From assembly GCA_014762485.1 (NCBI GenBank), contig JABURU010000135.1, positions 1 to 6,439 of the forward strand: DNA of 6,439 nt, read 5' to 3'. Numbering within the stretch: position 1 is the first letter of the stretch; every line of letters begins with the position of its first letter. This document shows, one piece after another, positions 1 through 6,341 of this stretch. This DNA comes from Gammaproteobacteria bacterium. Lineage in GTDB: Bacteria > Pseudomonadota > Gammaproteobacteria > Thiohalospirales > Thiohalospiraceae. Both the position numbers and the translations under genes were made by a program. Below the pieces are notes generated by a model. The model ran no database searches. It saw only the letters and a program-made list of their open reading frames with translations, and was not told the origin of the DNA.

Positions 1-789
1 TTGTGGAGTGTTTAGTGCCAGCGTCTGTATCCCCTGAGACAGGCTAACTGAGGCGGAAATATCAGCCGACATATCCATGCCAAAGCTCACCACCTTGCGT
101 TTCGAATTCAGACTGCGCCAATAATCGGCATAATCATCGTCGGCATTAATGACCGCAATACCATCATCCACCAGGCCAGCATAAATCTCTCCCTTGGCAC
201 GAGAGACTCCTTCAATGCTGCCAAAGCCCTCCAGGTGTGCACTACCCGCATTGGTAATCACGGCCACGGTCGGTTTTGCCAACTGAGTCAGGTAATCGAT
301 CTCACCGTGATGATTTGCCCCCATCTCGATCACCGCGGCTCGATGCTGTTGGTTAATACGAAACAGGGTCAGCGGCATACCGATGTCATTATTGAAGTTA
401 CCGGCTGTCGCCAGCACATCACCGGCCTGTCTCAGAATGCTGGCAGTCATCTCTTTCACTGTGGTCTTTCCGTTACTACCGGTAATCGCCACCAGGGGAA
501 TATCAAATTTTTCACGCCAGGAGGCCGCTAGCTGGCCCAAACCCAGACGTGTATCTCCCACAACCAGTTGAGATAATGAACTCTCGCTCGAGGCATCCAC
601 CATGGCGGCCACCGCCCCTTTTTCCTGTGCCTGGGAGAGGAACTGGTGACCATCAAAATTCTCACCACGCAGGGCAACAAACAGCTGTCCCGGCTCAATG
701 GAGCGGGTATCCGTGCTGACACCTGTGAAGGTGATATCTTCACCTACCAGTTGTGCATCGATAACCTTGGCTGCCTGTGACAGACTCAT
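1..789 (-). CDS. murF: MurF, UDP-MurNAc-tripeptide:D-alanyl-D-alanine ligase (N-terminal part, cut by window edge)
   Basis: This cytoplasmic ATP-dependent ligase adds D-Ala-D-Ala to UDP-MurNAc-tripeptide, the last step of the soluble peptidoglycan precursor. The frame is open to base 1, so 263 residues of a protein normally around 450 aa are present: the N-terminal UDP-substrate domain (about 1-95) and much of the central ATPase domain. Visible motifs are TDTRS (26-30), GQLFVALRGENFDGH (34-48), the Walker-type loop GSNGKTT (104-110), NFNNDIGMPLT (131-141), EMGANHHGEI (155-164) and NAGSAHLEGFGS (180-191). These separate MurF from MurE. The start is uncertain. I chose the ATG at 789 because GGAG lies five bases upstream. 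ATG 792, GTG 795 and ATG 807 are also in frame, and ATG 807 overlaps the murE stop as TGATG. The gene follows murE directly and is probably cotranscribed with it. Confidence 0.96.
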   Translation of the reverse strand, partial: MSLSQAAKVIDAQLVGEDITFTGVSTDTRSIEPGQLFVALRGENFDGHQFLSQAQEKGAVAAMVDASSESSLSQLVVGDTRLGLGQLAASWREKFDIPLVAITGSNGKTTVKEMTASILRQAGDVLATAGNFNNDIGMPLTLFRINQQHRAAVIEMGANHHGEIDYLTQLAKPTVAVITNAGSAHLEGFGSIEGVSRAKGEIYAGLVDDGIAVINADDDYADYWRSLNSKRKVVSFGMDMSADISASVSLSQGIQTLALNTPQ

Positions 790-806
790 CATCACTCCAG
801 CGGGCA

Positions 807-2318
807 TCAGCCCTGCTCTCCCATTTTACTTAAGGCCAGTTGTGCCTCTTCCCGATCATCAAAATGAAGCATCTGTCCATTTATGATCTGATAATCTTCA
901 TGCCCCTTACCGGCGACTAACACCACATCCCCCTTGTTAGCAGAGCGAATGGCCTGCTGTATGGCCACATGGCGATCCATCTCTATTACCGCCTTAGCGG
1001 GGTTATTCAAACCTGACTTAATCGCATTGATGATGGATTCGGGTGATTCCCCACGCGGATTATCATTGGTAATCACCACGGTGTCTGCGTACTGTTCAGC
1101 AATCGCTGCCATTTGCGGACGCTTCCCCTGATCACGCTCACCACCACAGCCAAACACACAGACCAACGAGCCACGGACATAATCACGCAGGGAACTCAAA
1201 ACCTGCTGCAACGCATCTGGTGTATGGGCATAATCCACCACCACCAGGGGAAGCTCTCCTCCACCGAAGCGCTCCATCCGGCCTGCAACCGCGGTTAATC
1301 TACTCATGCGGCTGAGTGCCTCAGTAAAGGCCACCCCCTGAACGAGTAGCGTTGCCAGTACCGCCAGGGCATTACTGATATTGAACCGACCTAGAAGAGT
1401 GGTCTTGAAACTGCCCTGCCCCCAACTGGAGTCCACATCCACGATGACTTGCTCACTACTGGTCACGACCTTAATCGCTCGTAGTTGCCTGTATGAGGTT
1501 TCTACGTATTCAGGTGACAGGCTATACCCTACGATCTCAACATCAGGCGACATATGCTCGATAAGCACCTGGCTGTATGGATCATCCAGGTTCAATACCG
1601 CGTGTTTTAAACCCGGCCACCTGAACAGCTCCGCCTTGGCCGCGGCATAACTTTCCATATCACCGTGATAATCGAGATGATCACGGCTTAAATTGGTAAA
1701 TACCGTCGTATCGAAGCGCACCCCACTGACACGACCCTGATCCAGCCCATGCGAAGAAACCTCCATTGCGACATACTCGGCTTCCTGCTGCTGTAAATCA
1801 GCCAAAATAGCCTGCAGCGAAATGGCATCTGGAGTGGTATGGGTGGCCGTTGTTTCTTTTCCAAGGATGCCGTTGCCCAAAGTGCCAATCACCGCGCTGT
1901 TATGATCATCGCTCATAGCCTGAGCCAGGTAACGGCTTACCGAAGTTTTACCATTGGTACCGGTAATGCCTACTACAGTCATACCTGATGATGGTTCCCC
2001 ATAGAAACGGGCAGCGAGGCCGCCTAGCCGCTGACGCAGGCCGGAGAGCTCGATAATCGGGATATCCAGATCGGCTAACTCGGAGATACCCGTATCGGCG
2101 ATGATGGCCACCGCGCCATTTGCCTTCGCATCGGCAATATAGTCATGCCCTCTCCCATTACTTCCAGCTAAGGCACAAAACAGGCTACCGGCCCTAACCT
2201 GCCGACTATCCTGGGTCATATCCTCTATCCAGACATCCTCAGCGGGAGATATTTCGACCATACCTTGCAGCAAGGTTTTAAGTGACATACCGCTTGCTAG
2301 TGTCTCTGCAACCATCAT
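807..2318 (-). CDS. murE: MurE, UDP-MurNAc-L-Ala-D-Glu:meso-diaminopimelate ligase
   Basis: This cytoplasmic Mur ligase adds meso-diaminopimelate to UDP-MurNAc-L-Ala-D-Glu with ATP hydrolysis. At 503 aa it has the family's usual size and three domains: N-terminal UDP-binding (about 1-110), central ATPase (about 111-345) and C-terminal amino-acid binding. Motifs seen are DSRQVRAGSLFCAL (37-50), the P-loop GTNGKTS (120-126), TTPD (161-164), EVSSHGLDQGR (186-196), NLSRDHLDYHGDM (209-221), YAAAKAELF with Lys228 as the likely carbamylated lysine, and GKGHEDYQ (470-477). DNPRGE (419-424) is the signature of enzymes that select meso-DAP rather than lysine, so a Gram-negative type DAP wall is inferred. 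The first ATG (2318) overlaps the ftsI stop as ATGA and has GGGAGG six bases upstream. A second ATG follows immediately. The next gene is murF, the following enzyme of the pathway. Confidence 0.98.
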   Translation of the reverse strand: MMVAETLASGMSLKTLLQGMVEISPAEDVWIEDMTQDSRQVRAGSLFCALAGSNGRGHDYIADAKANGAVAIIADTGISELADLDIPIIELSGLRQRLGGLAARFYGEPSSGMTVVGITGTNGKTSVSRYLAQAMSDDHNSAVIGTLGNGILGKETTATHTTPDAISLQAILADLQQQEAEYVAMEVSSHGLDQGRVSGVRFDTTVFTNLSRDHLDYHGDMESYAAAKAELFRWPGLKHAVLNLDDPYSQVLIEHMSPDVEIVGYSLSPEYVETSYRQLRAIKVVTSSEQVIVDVDSSWGQGSFKTTLLGRFNISNALAVLATLLVQGVAFTEALSRMSRLTAVAGRMERFGGGELPLVVVDYAHTPDALQQVLSSLRDYVRGSLVCVFGCGGERDQGKRPQMAAIAEQYADTVVITNDNPRGESPESIINAIKSGLNNPAKAVIEMDRHVAIQQAIRSANKGDVVLVAGKGHEDYQIINGQMLHFDDREEAQLALSKMGEQG

Positions 2319-4039
2319 GCAGAACCTCCCGGCGCACTTAAATCCACCATATTATCCAAATCATCCGGTGGTATATCCAGCAGCCGTAAAGCCCCACTCA
2401 TCACTCGAGAAAATACCGGTGCCGCCACGCGTCCGCCGTAATACTCACCGCGACTGGGCTCATCTACCATTACCACCATCACCAGGCGAGGGTTACTGGC
2501 GGGAACCATGCCGGCAAATACGGCAAGATATTTATCTTCGGTATAGCCGCCTTCTGCAGAAGACTTTTTCACCGTGCCGGTTTTGCCTGCCACTCGGTAA
2601 CCGGCTATACGTGCTCGTTTACCCGTACCCGCCGCTGTAACAACCCCCTGCATCATTTGGCGTACAGAGTGGATCGTTGAAAGTGAAAAGACAGGGTCAC
2701 TGGCTTGTGCATCTGCCTGCTGGCGACTCATTTTCAGGAATGATACCGGGCGTAAACGACCATCATTCGCCAGGGTGGTATAGGCATGTGCCAGCTGTAA
2801 CGGGGTTACCGACAGGCCATAGCCAAAGGACATAGTGGCCTGTTCAAACGGGCTCCAGCTAGCGTAATCACGTAACAAACCGTAAGACTCCCCGGGGAAG
2901 CCGCCACCGGTTGGCGCCCCGAAGCCTAGCAAAGCAAAGGTTTCCCAGAACTCACCGGGCTGTAGCGACAGGGCCAATAGACTCGCACCTACATTACTGG
3001 ATTTTTGAATCACCGTGGACAGGTCAATTTGCCCATAGTCTCGAACATCCTTCACCACCTGGTCACCCAGTTTGTAAAAACCCGGTGAGGTATTGATTAT
3101 TGAACTCTCGGTATGCCGTCCACTTTTCAGTGCCGCCGCAACAGTAAAGGGTTTTATCGTTGAGCCCGGCTCAAATACATCCGTCGCCGCACGGTTACGA
3201 TACAGTGTACCGTGCAGCCCTGTACGATTATTGGGATTAAACGAAGGCTGATTAACCATCGCCAATACTTCAGAGGTACGCGCATCCAGCACCACAGCAG
3301 CACCAGAGCGGGCACCGTGAGCCTGAACCGCGGCTTTAAGTTCGCGATAGGTCAGATACTGAATTCGACGGTCAATGCTAAGCGTCAAATCCTTGCCTGG
3401 CTCTGGTGAGAGAATATGCTCTACGTCTTCGACAATATGTCCCAGACGATCTTTAATGACCTTCTTACTGCCTTTTTTCCCGGCCAACCAGTCATTAAAG
3501 GCCAGTTCAAGACCTTCCTGACCGTAATCATCGATGTTATTAAAACCAATGACATGGCCGGCTACTTCACCAGCGGGGTAGTAACGTCGATATTCACGTT
3601 GAAGATAAACACCTGCCATCTTCAACTTTTTCACCCTGGCAGCAATATCGGGATCCACACGACGCTTGATGTAGACAAACTCTTTATTTTCTTTGCCAGA
3701 GATGGCGTTAGTAATATCGCGCCGGCTAATCTCCAGGATGCGTGCCAGCTCAGGCCAGCGTGCCTGCTCTACCTTAAACTCCCGAGGATTAATCCACACA
3801 GAATCTACCGGAGTACTAACCGCCAATGGTTCACCATGTCGATCCGTAATCATGCCCCGATGGGCATTGAGGCTAACAGTACGTAAATGGCGGGCCGCGC
3901 CCTCTTCCTGCAAGAAATCTTTACTGAAGATATGTAAATCCAGGGCACGCGCCAGCAACAGCCCGACCACCAGCGTCATAATGGCTGTTATAAAATGAAG
4001 CCGTTTGCGATATACCATCACACCCTTTTGCTTCTTCAT
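2315..4039 (-). CDS. ftsI: FtsI (PBP3), septal peptidoglycan DD-transpeptidase
   Basis: This class B penicillin-binding protein cross-links septal peptidoglycan and is the target of beta-lactams such as aztreonam. At 574 aa it is full length. It has a short basic cytoplasmic tail, one membrane anchor (about 15-32) and a periplasmic part with a dimerisation/pedestal domain beginning near RGMITDRHGEPLAVS (61-75). The transpeptidase domain carries all three catalytic motifs: Ser293-x-x-Lys296 in PGSTIKPF, Ser347-Ser348-Asn349, and Lys486-Thr-Gly in AGKTGT. The gene overlaps ftsL (ATGA at its start) and murE (ATGA at its end) by four bases each. The first ATG has no good Shine-Dalgarno sequence and would depend on coupling to ftsL. 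The in-frame ATG at 4018 (residue 8) has AAAAGGG four bases upstream and may be the true start, giving 567 aa. The topology is unaffected. It is expected to act with FtsW and the FtsQLB complex. Confidence 0.98.
   Translation of the reverse strand: MKKQKGVMVYRKRLHFITAIMTLVVGLLLARALDLHIFSKDFLQEEGAARHLRTVSLNAHRGMITDRHGEPLAVSTPVDSVWINPREFKVEQARWPELARILEISRRDITNAISGKENKEFVYIKRRVDPDIAARVKKLKMAGVYLQREYRRYYPAGEVAGHVIGFNNIDDYGQEGLELAFNDWLAGKKGSKKVIKDRLGHIVEDVEHILSPEPGKDLTLSIDRRIQYLTYRELKAAVQAHGARSGAAVVLDARTSEVLAMVNQPSFNPNNRTGLHGTLYRNRAATDVFEPGSTIKPFTVAAALKSGRHTESSIINTSPGFYKLGDQVVKDVRDYGQIDLSTVIQKSSNVGASLLALSLQPGEFWETFALLGFGAPTGGGFPGESYGLLRDYASWSPFEQATMSFGYGLSVTPLQLAHAYTTLANDGRLRPVSFLKMSRQQADAQASDPVFSLSTIHSVRQMMQGVVTAAGTGKRARIAGYRVAGKTGTVKKSSAEGGYTEDKYLAVFAGMVPASNPRLVMVVMVDEPSRGEYYGGRVAAPVFSRVMSGALRLLDIPPDDLDNMVDLSAPGGSA
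2325..2330 (-). promoter_or_regulatory. murE ribosome binding site inside ftsI
   Basis: GGGAGG lies six bases before the first murE ATG and nine before the second, within the last codons of ftsI. It supports initiation at 2318, at the ATGA overlap with the ftsI stop. Confidence 0.6.
4023..4029 (-). promoter_or_regulatory. possible internal ribosome binding site for ftsI
   Basis: AAAAGGG lies inside the first codons of the long ftsI frame and four bases before an in-frame ATG (4016-4018). The upstream ATG at 4039 lacks a comparable site. This motif decides between a 574-aa and a 567-aa protein but does not prove either. Confidence 0.4.
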
Positions 4040-4302
4040 GGCCGTATTACCACTACCTCGTTAAAGTTTGGCTGACTCATCTTTAATCGCTGTCTGGCGA
4101 TACCTTCTATCCTGGCGTGGGTCGCCCAGGTGCTTTGCTCCAGTTGCAGTCGACCCCAGTCCTGACTCAATATGTCTCGTTGATTCTGCAAAGCCTGTAA
4201 CTCGATAAACAACACACGCTCCATATGATTGGTGTACACCACTCCGACCGCGCTAAACAGTACTGCGGCAAGCAGGGCGATAATGTGTACACTTTTTTCC
4301 AC
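4036..4302 (-). CDS. ftsL: FtsL, divisome membrane protein
   Basis: FtsL is a small bitopic inner-membrane protein that forms the FtsQLB complex and activates FtsWI during septation. This 88-aa product has a cytoplasmic tail of about five residues, a hydrophobic segment (about 6-23, HIIALLAAVLFSAVGVVY) and a periplasmic coiled-coil-prone region (about 27-60) with regularly spaced leucines. The well-conserved stretch RLQLEQSTWATHARIE (51-66) leads into IARQRLKM. It is shorter than E. coli FtsL, which has a longer cytoplasmic tail, but close to the size known in pseudomonads. The start is a GTG sharing its first G with the rsmH stop (TAGTG), and AAAAGG lies seven bases upstream. The 3' end overlaps ftsI by four bases. 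Identification rests on family residues plus the invariant position between rsmH and ftsI. Confidence 0.96.
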   Translation of the reverse strand: MEKSVHIIALLAAVLFSAVGVVYTNHMERVLFIELQALQNQRDILSQDWGRLQLEQSTWATHARIEGIARQRLKMSQPNFNEVVVIRP

Positions 4303-5243
4303 TAAGCCACCTTTTCAGCTATACGCATCACTGCACTGCGAGCGCGCGGATTCATCGAAATCTCTTCATCACTGGCAAAAACCGGTTTGCCAATCACCTT
4401 AAGTTTTGGCTGCTTGAGCTGATCCACTGTTACCGGCAAATCGGGTGGCAAATCATCCACCTTTACCTGGCTGCGAATAAAGCGTTTAACAATACGATCC
4501 TCCAGTGAGTGGAAGCTAATCACCACCAGGCGTCCGCCCGGTGCCAGCAAATCCACGACCTGTTCAAGACAGGCCTTTAAATCATCCAGCTCAGCATTGA
4601 CCTGTATACGTATCGCCTGAAAGCTTCTTGTTGCCGGATCTTTGCCTTTTTCCTTTGTCTTGGCAGGAATCGCCTGAGATATCAGCTCTGCCAGCTGGGC
4701 CGTCGTCTCGATAGACTCTTCTTCACGCTTACTAACGATGGCTCGTGCTATACGCTTGGCAAAGCGTTCTTCGCCATACACCTTCAGCACCCAGCTAATA
4801 TCTTTCTCTTCCGCCCTGGCCAGCCACTCGGCAGCACTCTCGCCACGCTCTGGATCCATCCGCATATCCAGAGGCCCTGACTGACGAAAACTAAAACCAC
4901 GTTCTGGATCATCCAGCTGCGGGGATGACACTCCCAGATCCAGCAAAATGCCATTGACCTTACCTTCCAGGCCTCGCCGCTTGATCTCTGGTCCCATCGT
5001 CGCAAACGAGTCACGAATGATTTCAAAGCGCTGATCAGAGCCAAATATCTCTTCTGCCGTAGCGGTAGCCTGCGGGTCCTTATCAAAGGCTACCAGCCTG
5101 CCGTGCTCACCAAGCTGCTGCATCAGCAACTGGCTGTGACCACCACGGCCAAACGTGCCATCGACATACACACCACCGGCCTGCACACGCAGAGCCTCAA
5201 CCGCCTCGTTTAGCAGCACCGTTGTATGTTGGTATTCACTCAC
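4302..5243 (-). CDS. rsmH: RsmH (MraW), 16S rRNA (cytosine1402-N4)-methyltransferase
   Basis: RsmH transfers a methyl group from S-adenosylmethionine to N4 of C1402 in the decoding centre of 16S rRNA. RsmI, whose gene end lies just upstream in this window, adds the 2'-O-methyl to the same nucleotide. The product is 313 aa, the same length as E. coli RsmH. Motifs seen are HTTVLLNEAVEAL near the N-terminus, the SAM-binding loop DGTFGRGGHS (28-37), DKDP (54-57), DLGVSSPQLD (102-111), RGFSFRQSGPLDMRMD (115-130), and the C-terminal FHSLEDRIVK (244-253) and NPRARSA (298-304). The start is a GTG preceded by TAGGT, which includes the mraZ stop codon, seven bases upstream. The ORF ends in TAG sharing its last base with the ftsL GTG. 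Confidence 0.98.
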   Translation of the reverse strand: MSEYQHTTVLLNEAVEALRVQAGGVYVDGTFGRGGHSQLLMQQLGEHGRLVAFDKDPQATATAEEIFGSDQRFEIIRDSFATMGPEIKRRGLEGKVNGILLDLGVSSPQLDDPERGFSFRQSGPLDMRMDPERGESAAEWLARAEEKDISWVLKVYGEERFAKRIARAIVSKREEESIETTAQLAELISQAIPAKTKEKGKDPATRSFQAIRIQVNAELDDLKACLEQVVDLLAPGGRLVVISFHSLEDRIVKRFIRSQVKVDDLPPDLPVTVDQLKQPKLKVIGKPVFASDEEISMNPRARSAVMRIAEKVA

Positions 5244-5250
5244 TATCGGT

Positions 5251-5255
5251 ACCTA
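5251..5255 (-). promoter_or_regulatory. rsmH ribosome binding site overlapping mraZ stop
   Basis: TAGGT, seven bases before the rsmH GTG, is the only purine-rich match to a Shine-Dalgarno sequence near that start, and its TAG is the mraZ stop codon. Ribosomes ending mraZ would therefore sit on the rsmH initiation site, which suggests translational coupling. The match itself is weak. Confidence 0.5.
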
Positions 5256-5714
5256 TAACGTAAAGGTTTCAAGCTCAGCAGAGAGCTCAAGTGCTTCAGC
5301 GCTGTCATCCGCCAACCATTCGTCGCGGCTGCTATTCCAGCGCTGCTCATCCCACAGCTCAAGCTTATTGCCCTGACCAATAAGGACGACATGTTTATCC
5401 AGGCCCGCGACATCTCGTAAAGGGGGGGGAACGAGAATACGGGCCTGAGAGTCCAATTCGACCTCAGTGGCATGACCAATCAGCATGCGCTGTAGCAATC
5501 TTGCGGATTTATTCAAATTAGGCAGGCGCGCCAGGCTGCGCTCGATATTTTCCCATTCAGGGAGGGGATAAATAAGCAGGCAGGGGTCACGGTTGGGATC
5601 CACCGTTACCACTAATTGATTATCACAATTGTCTGCCAATAGCTCACGGTAACGCGCAGGCACCGCCATACGGCCTTTGGCATCCAGATTTAGCGTGTTG
5701 ACGCCACGGAACAT
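5253..5714 (-). CDS. mraZ: MraZ, transcriptional regulator of the dcw cluster
   Basis: MraZ is an AbrB-like, ring-forming DNA-binding protein that represses its own operon in E. coli. The 153-aa product has the tandem SpoVT/AbrB-like halves, each with its DxxxR motif: DAKGR (11-15) followed by VPARYRE, and DSQAR (88-92) followed by ILVPPPLRD. The start is set at the ATG at 5714 because family members begin MFRG and because AGGGGGGAAA precedes it. An upstream in-frame ATG at 5756 would add 14 residues unlike the family and would lie inside the operator repeats. It is the first protein gene of the transcript and lies nine bases before rsmH. Codons 96-98 (three prolines) form a run of eight C on the coding strand, an unusual slippage-prone tract. 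The last residues (ELSAELETFTL) are acidic and less conserved. Confidence 0.97.
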   Translation of the reverse strand: MFRGVNTLNLDAKGRMAVPARYRELLADNCDNQLVVTVDPNRDPCLLIYPLPEWENIERSLARLPNLNKSARLLQRMLIGHATEVELDSQARILVPPPLRDVAGLDKHVVLIGQGNKLELWDEQRWNSSRDEWLADDSAEALELSAELETFTL

Positions 5715-5720
5715 CGTCCG

Positions 5721-5730
5721 TTTCCCCCCT
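5721..5730 (-). promoter_or_regulatory. mraZ ribosome binding site
   Basis: AGGGGGGAAA ends six bases before the ATG at 5714, with the GGGGGG core about nine bases away. It supports the MFRG start and excludes the longer upstream start, which has no such motif before it. Confidence 0.7.
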
Positions 5731-5739
5731 GGTGGAAAT

Positions 5740-5764
5740 TCCACAAACTTCCACAATGATCCAC
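5740..5764 (-). promoter_or_regulatory. three GTGGA repeats, probable MraZ operator
   Basis: On the coding strand GTGGA occurs at 5760-5764, 5750-5754 and 5740-5744, each separated by five unrelated bases (TCATT, AGTTT). The period is therefore exactly 10 bp, one helical turn. MraZ proteins are known to bind short direct repeats with a GTG/TGGG-type core and about five-base spacers just upstream of mraZ. The repeats here lie between the predicted transcription start (about 5766) and the mraZ ribosome binding site, so binding could block transcription from the -10/-35 promoter. The box sequence GTGGA differs slightly from the TGGG core reported in E. coli. The role as operator is inference from position and spacing. 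Confidence 0.75.
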
Positions 5765-5772
5765 TTTTCTAC

Positions 5773-5802
5773 ACTATAGGTACCACTATCCTCCACTGTC
5801 AA
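5773..5802 (-). promoter_or_regulatory. sigma70-type promoter for mraZ and the dcw operon
   Basis: A perfect -35 hexamer TTGACA (5797-5802) and a good -10 hexamer TATAGT (5773-5778) are separated by 18 bp. Transcription would start near 5766 and give a leader of about 50 bases. The region upstream of the -35 is A/T rich (around 5803-5840), which could help polymerase binding. It is the only strong match in the rnpB-mraZ gap and is the likely main promoter for everything down to murF. Confidence 0.75.
5782..5796 (-). repeat. GTGGA/GTGGT pair inside the mraZ promoter spacer
   Basis: GTGGA (5792-5796) and GTGGT (5782-5786) are 10 bp apart, the same spacing as the three leader repeats but out of register with them by two bases. 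They lie between the -35 and -10 boxes. They could be extra MraZ contacts or chance. With only two five-base units the statistical support is modest. Confidence 0.35.
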
Positions 5803-5863
5803 GAAGTTTTACTATCACAAATGTTAATTTCTGCTTATTTCACAGTAGCTTAGGAAGGTGGGG

Positions 5864-5893
5864 AGTATAAGAAGCCATCCATTTCTCGGACAA
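5864..5893 (-). promoter_or_regulatory. possible second, weaker upstream promoter
   Basis: TTGTCC (5888-5893) and TATACT (5864-5869) are separated by 18 bp in the gap after rnpB. The -10 is good and the -35 matches only in TTG and one later position. It could add transcription of mraZ from about 150 bases upstream of the gene, or be a chance match in A/T-rich DNA. Confidence 0.25.
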
Positions 5894-5947
5894 ATAACAG
5901 GGATAAATCAATAGCTTGCGAGACATACATCTAGTGAGATATGAAGT

Positions 5948-6304
5948 GAAAGAGTCGGCCGATAAGCCGGGTTCTGTCGTGGACAATCATTCATCTGGGA
6001 TGCATGTCACCATGCACCTCAAGCGACCTACCCGGGAGCCATGTGGGCCACACGAGATGGCGAACCATCTGCTCCCCTATTTGGTCTTGCTCCAGGTGGG
6101 GTTTACCTAGCCGCGCCTGTTACCAGGCCACGCGGTGCGCTCTTACCGCACCATTTCACCCTTACCGGTTTGCGAACAAACCGGCGGTATCTTTCTGCTG
6201 CACTTTCCGTAGGCTTGCGCCCCCCAGCCGTTAGCTGGCACCCTGCCCGGTGGAGCCCGGACTTTCCTCTGTATTGCTACAGCGATTGCCTGGCCGACTC
6301 TTTC
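5948..6304 (-). ncRNA. rnpB: RNase P RNA (type A, bacterial)
   Basis: This is the catalytic RNA of RNase P, which removes 5' leaders from tRNA precursors together with the RnpA protein. The ends pair perfectly over 13 bases (6292-6304 with 5948-5960) to form helix P1, giving about 357 nt, close to the 377 nt of E. coli. Conserved segments include GAGGAAAGTCCGGGCTCC (6252-6269) near the 5' end, GGTAAGGGTGAAA and GGTGCGGTAAGAGCGCACC in the specificity region, GAGCAAGACCAAATAGGGG, the GGGTAGG of the CCA-contacting region, and GACAGAACCCGGCTTATCGG at the 3' end. P12 is an 8-bp stem with a UUCG loop (6165-6184). The exact mature ends may differ by a few bases. Protein frames on either strand here are spurious. 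It lies between rsmI and mraZ. Confidence 0.97.
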
Positions 6305-6312
6305 GGGGGCGT

Positions 6313-6341
6313 ATTCTACTCTTCTCCCCGCTGCAGGGACA
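6313..6341 (-). promoter_or_regulatory. possible rnpB promoter overlapping rsmI stop
   Basis: TAGAAT (6313-6318) matches the -10 box except at one base and contains the rsmI stop TAG. TGTCCC (6336-6341) is a weak -35 at 17 bp spacing inside the rsmI coding end. The eight bases from the -10 to the start of helix P1 (ACGCCCCC) are G/C rich, like the discriminators of stringently controlled stable-RNA promoters. The weak -35 keeps confidence low. Transcription from rsmI followed by processing is the alternative. Confidence 0.4.

Noticed and set aside
235..531. Open frame of 98 codons on the plus strand
   Set aside because: It lies antisense to murF, whose reading frame is continuous and carries all expected motifs through this segment.
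490..1257. Direct repeat CCACCAGGGGAA in murF and murE
   Set aside because: Both copies encode similar PLV-type strands of related Mur ligases, so coding similarity explains them.
3416..3886. Open frame of 156 codons on the plus strand
   Set aside because: It lies wholly antisense to the well-supported ftsI, shows no family motif and has no clear ribosome binding site. It is a shadow of ftsI codon usage.
4232..4292. Two copies of the palindrome GTGTACAC, 53 bp apart in ftsL
   Set aside because: Both lie in conserved coding sequence (VYT and VH codons), and I know of no regulator that fits. Chance is sufficient.
5243..5479. Minus-strand open frame of 78 codons as a separate gene
   Set aside because: It overlaps mraZ out of frame and has no family resemblance or ribosome binding site. 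It is kept only as the possible product of slippage at the C8 tract.
5715..5756. Longer MraZ with 14 extra N-terminal residues
   Set aside because: The family begins MFRG, the ribosome binding site is before 5714, and the extension lies over the operator repeats.
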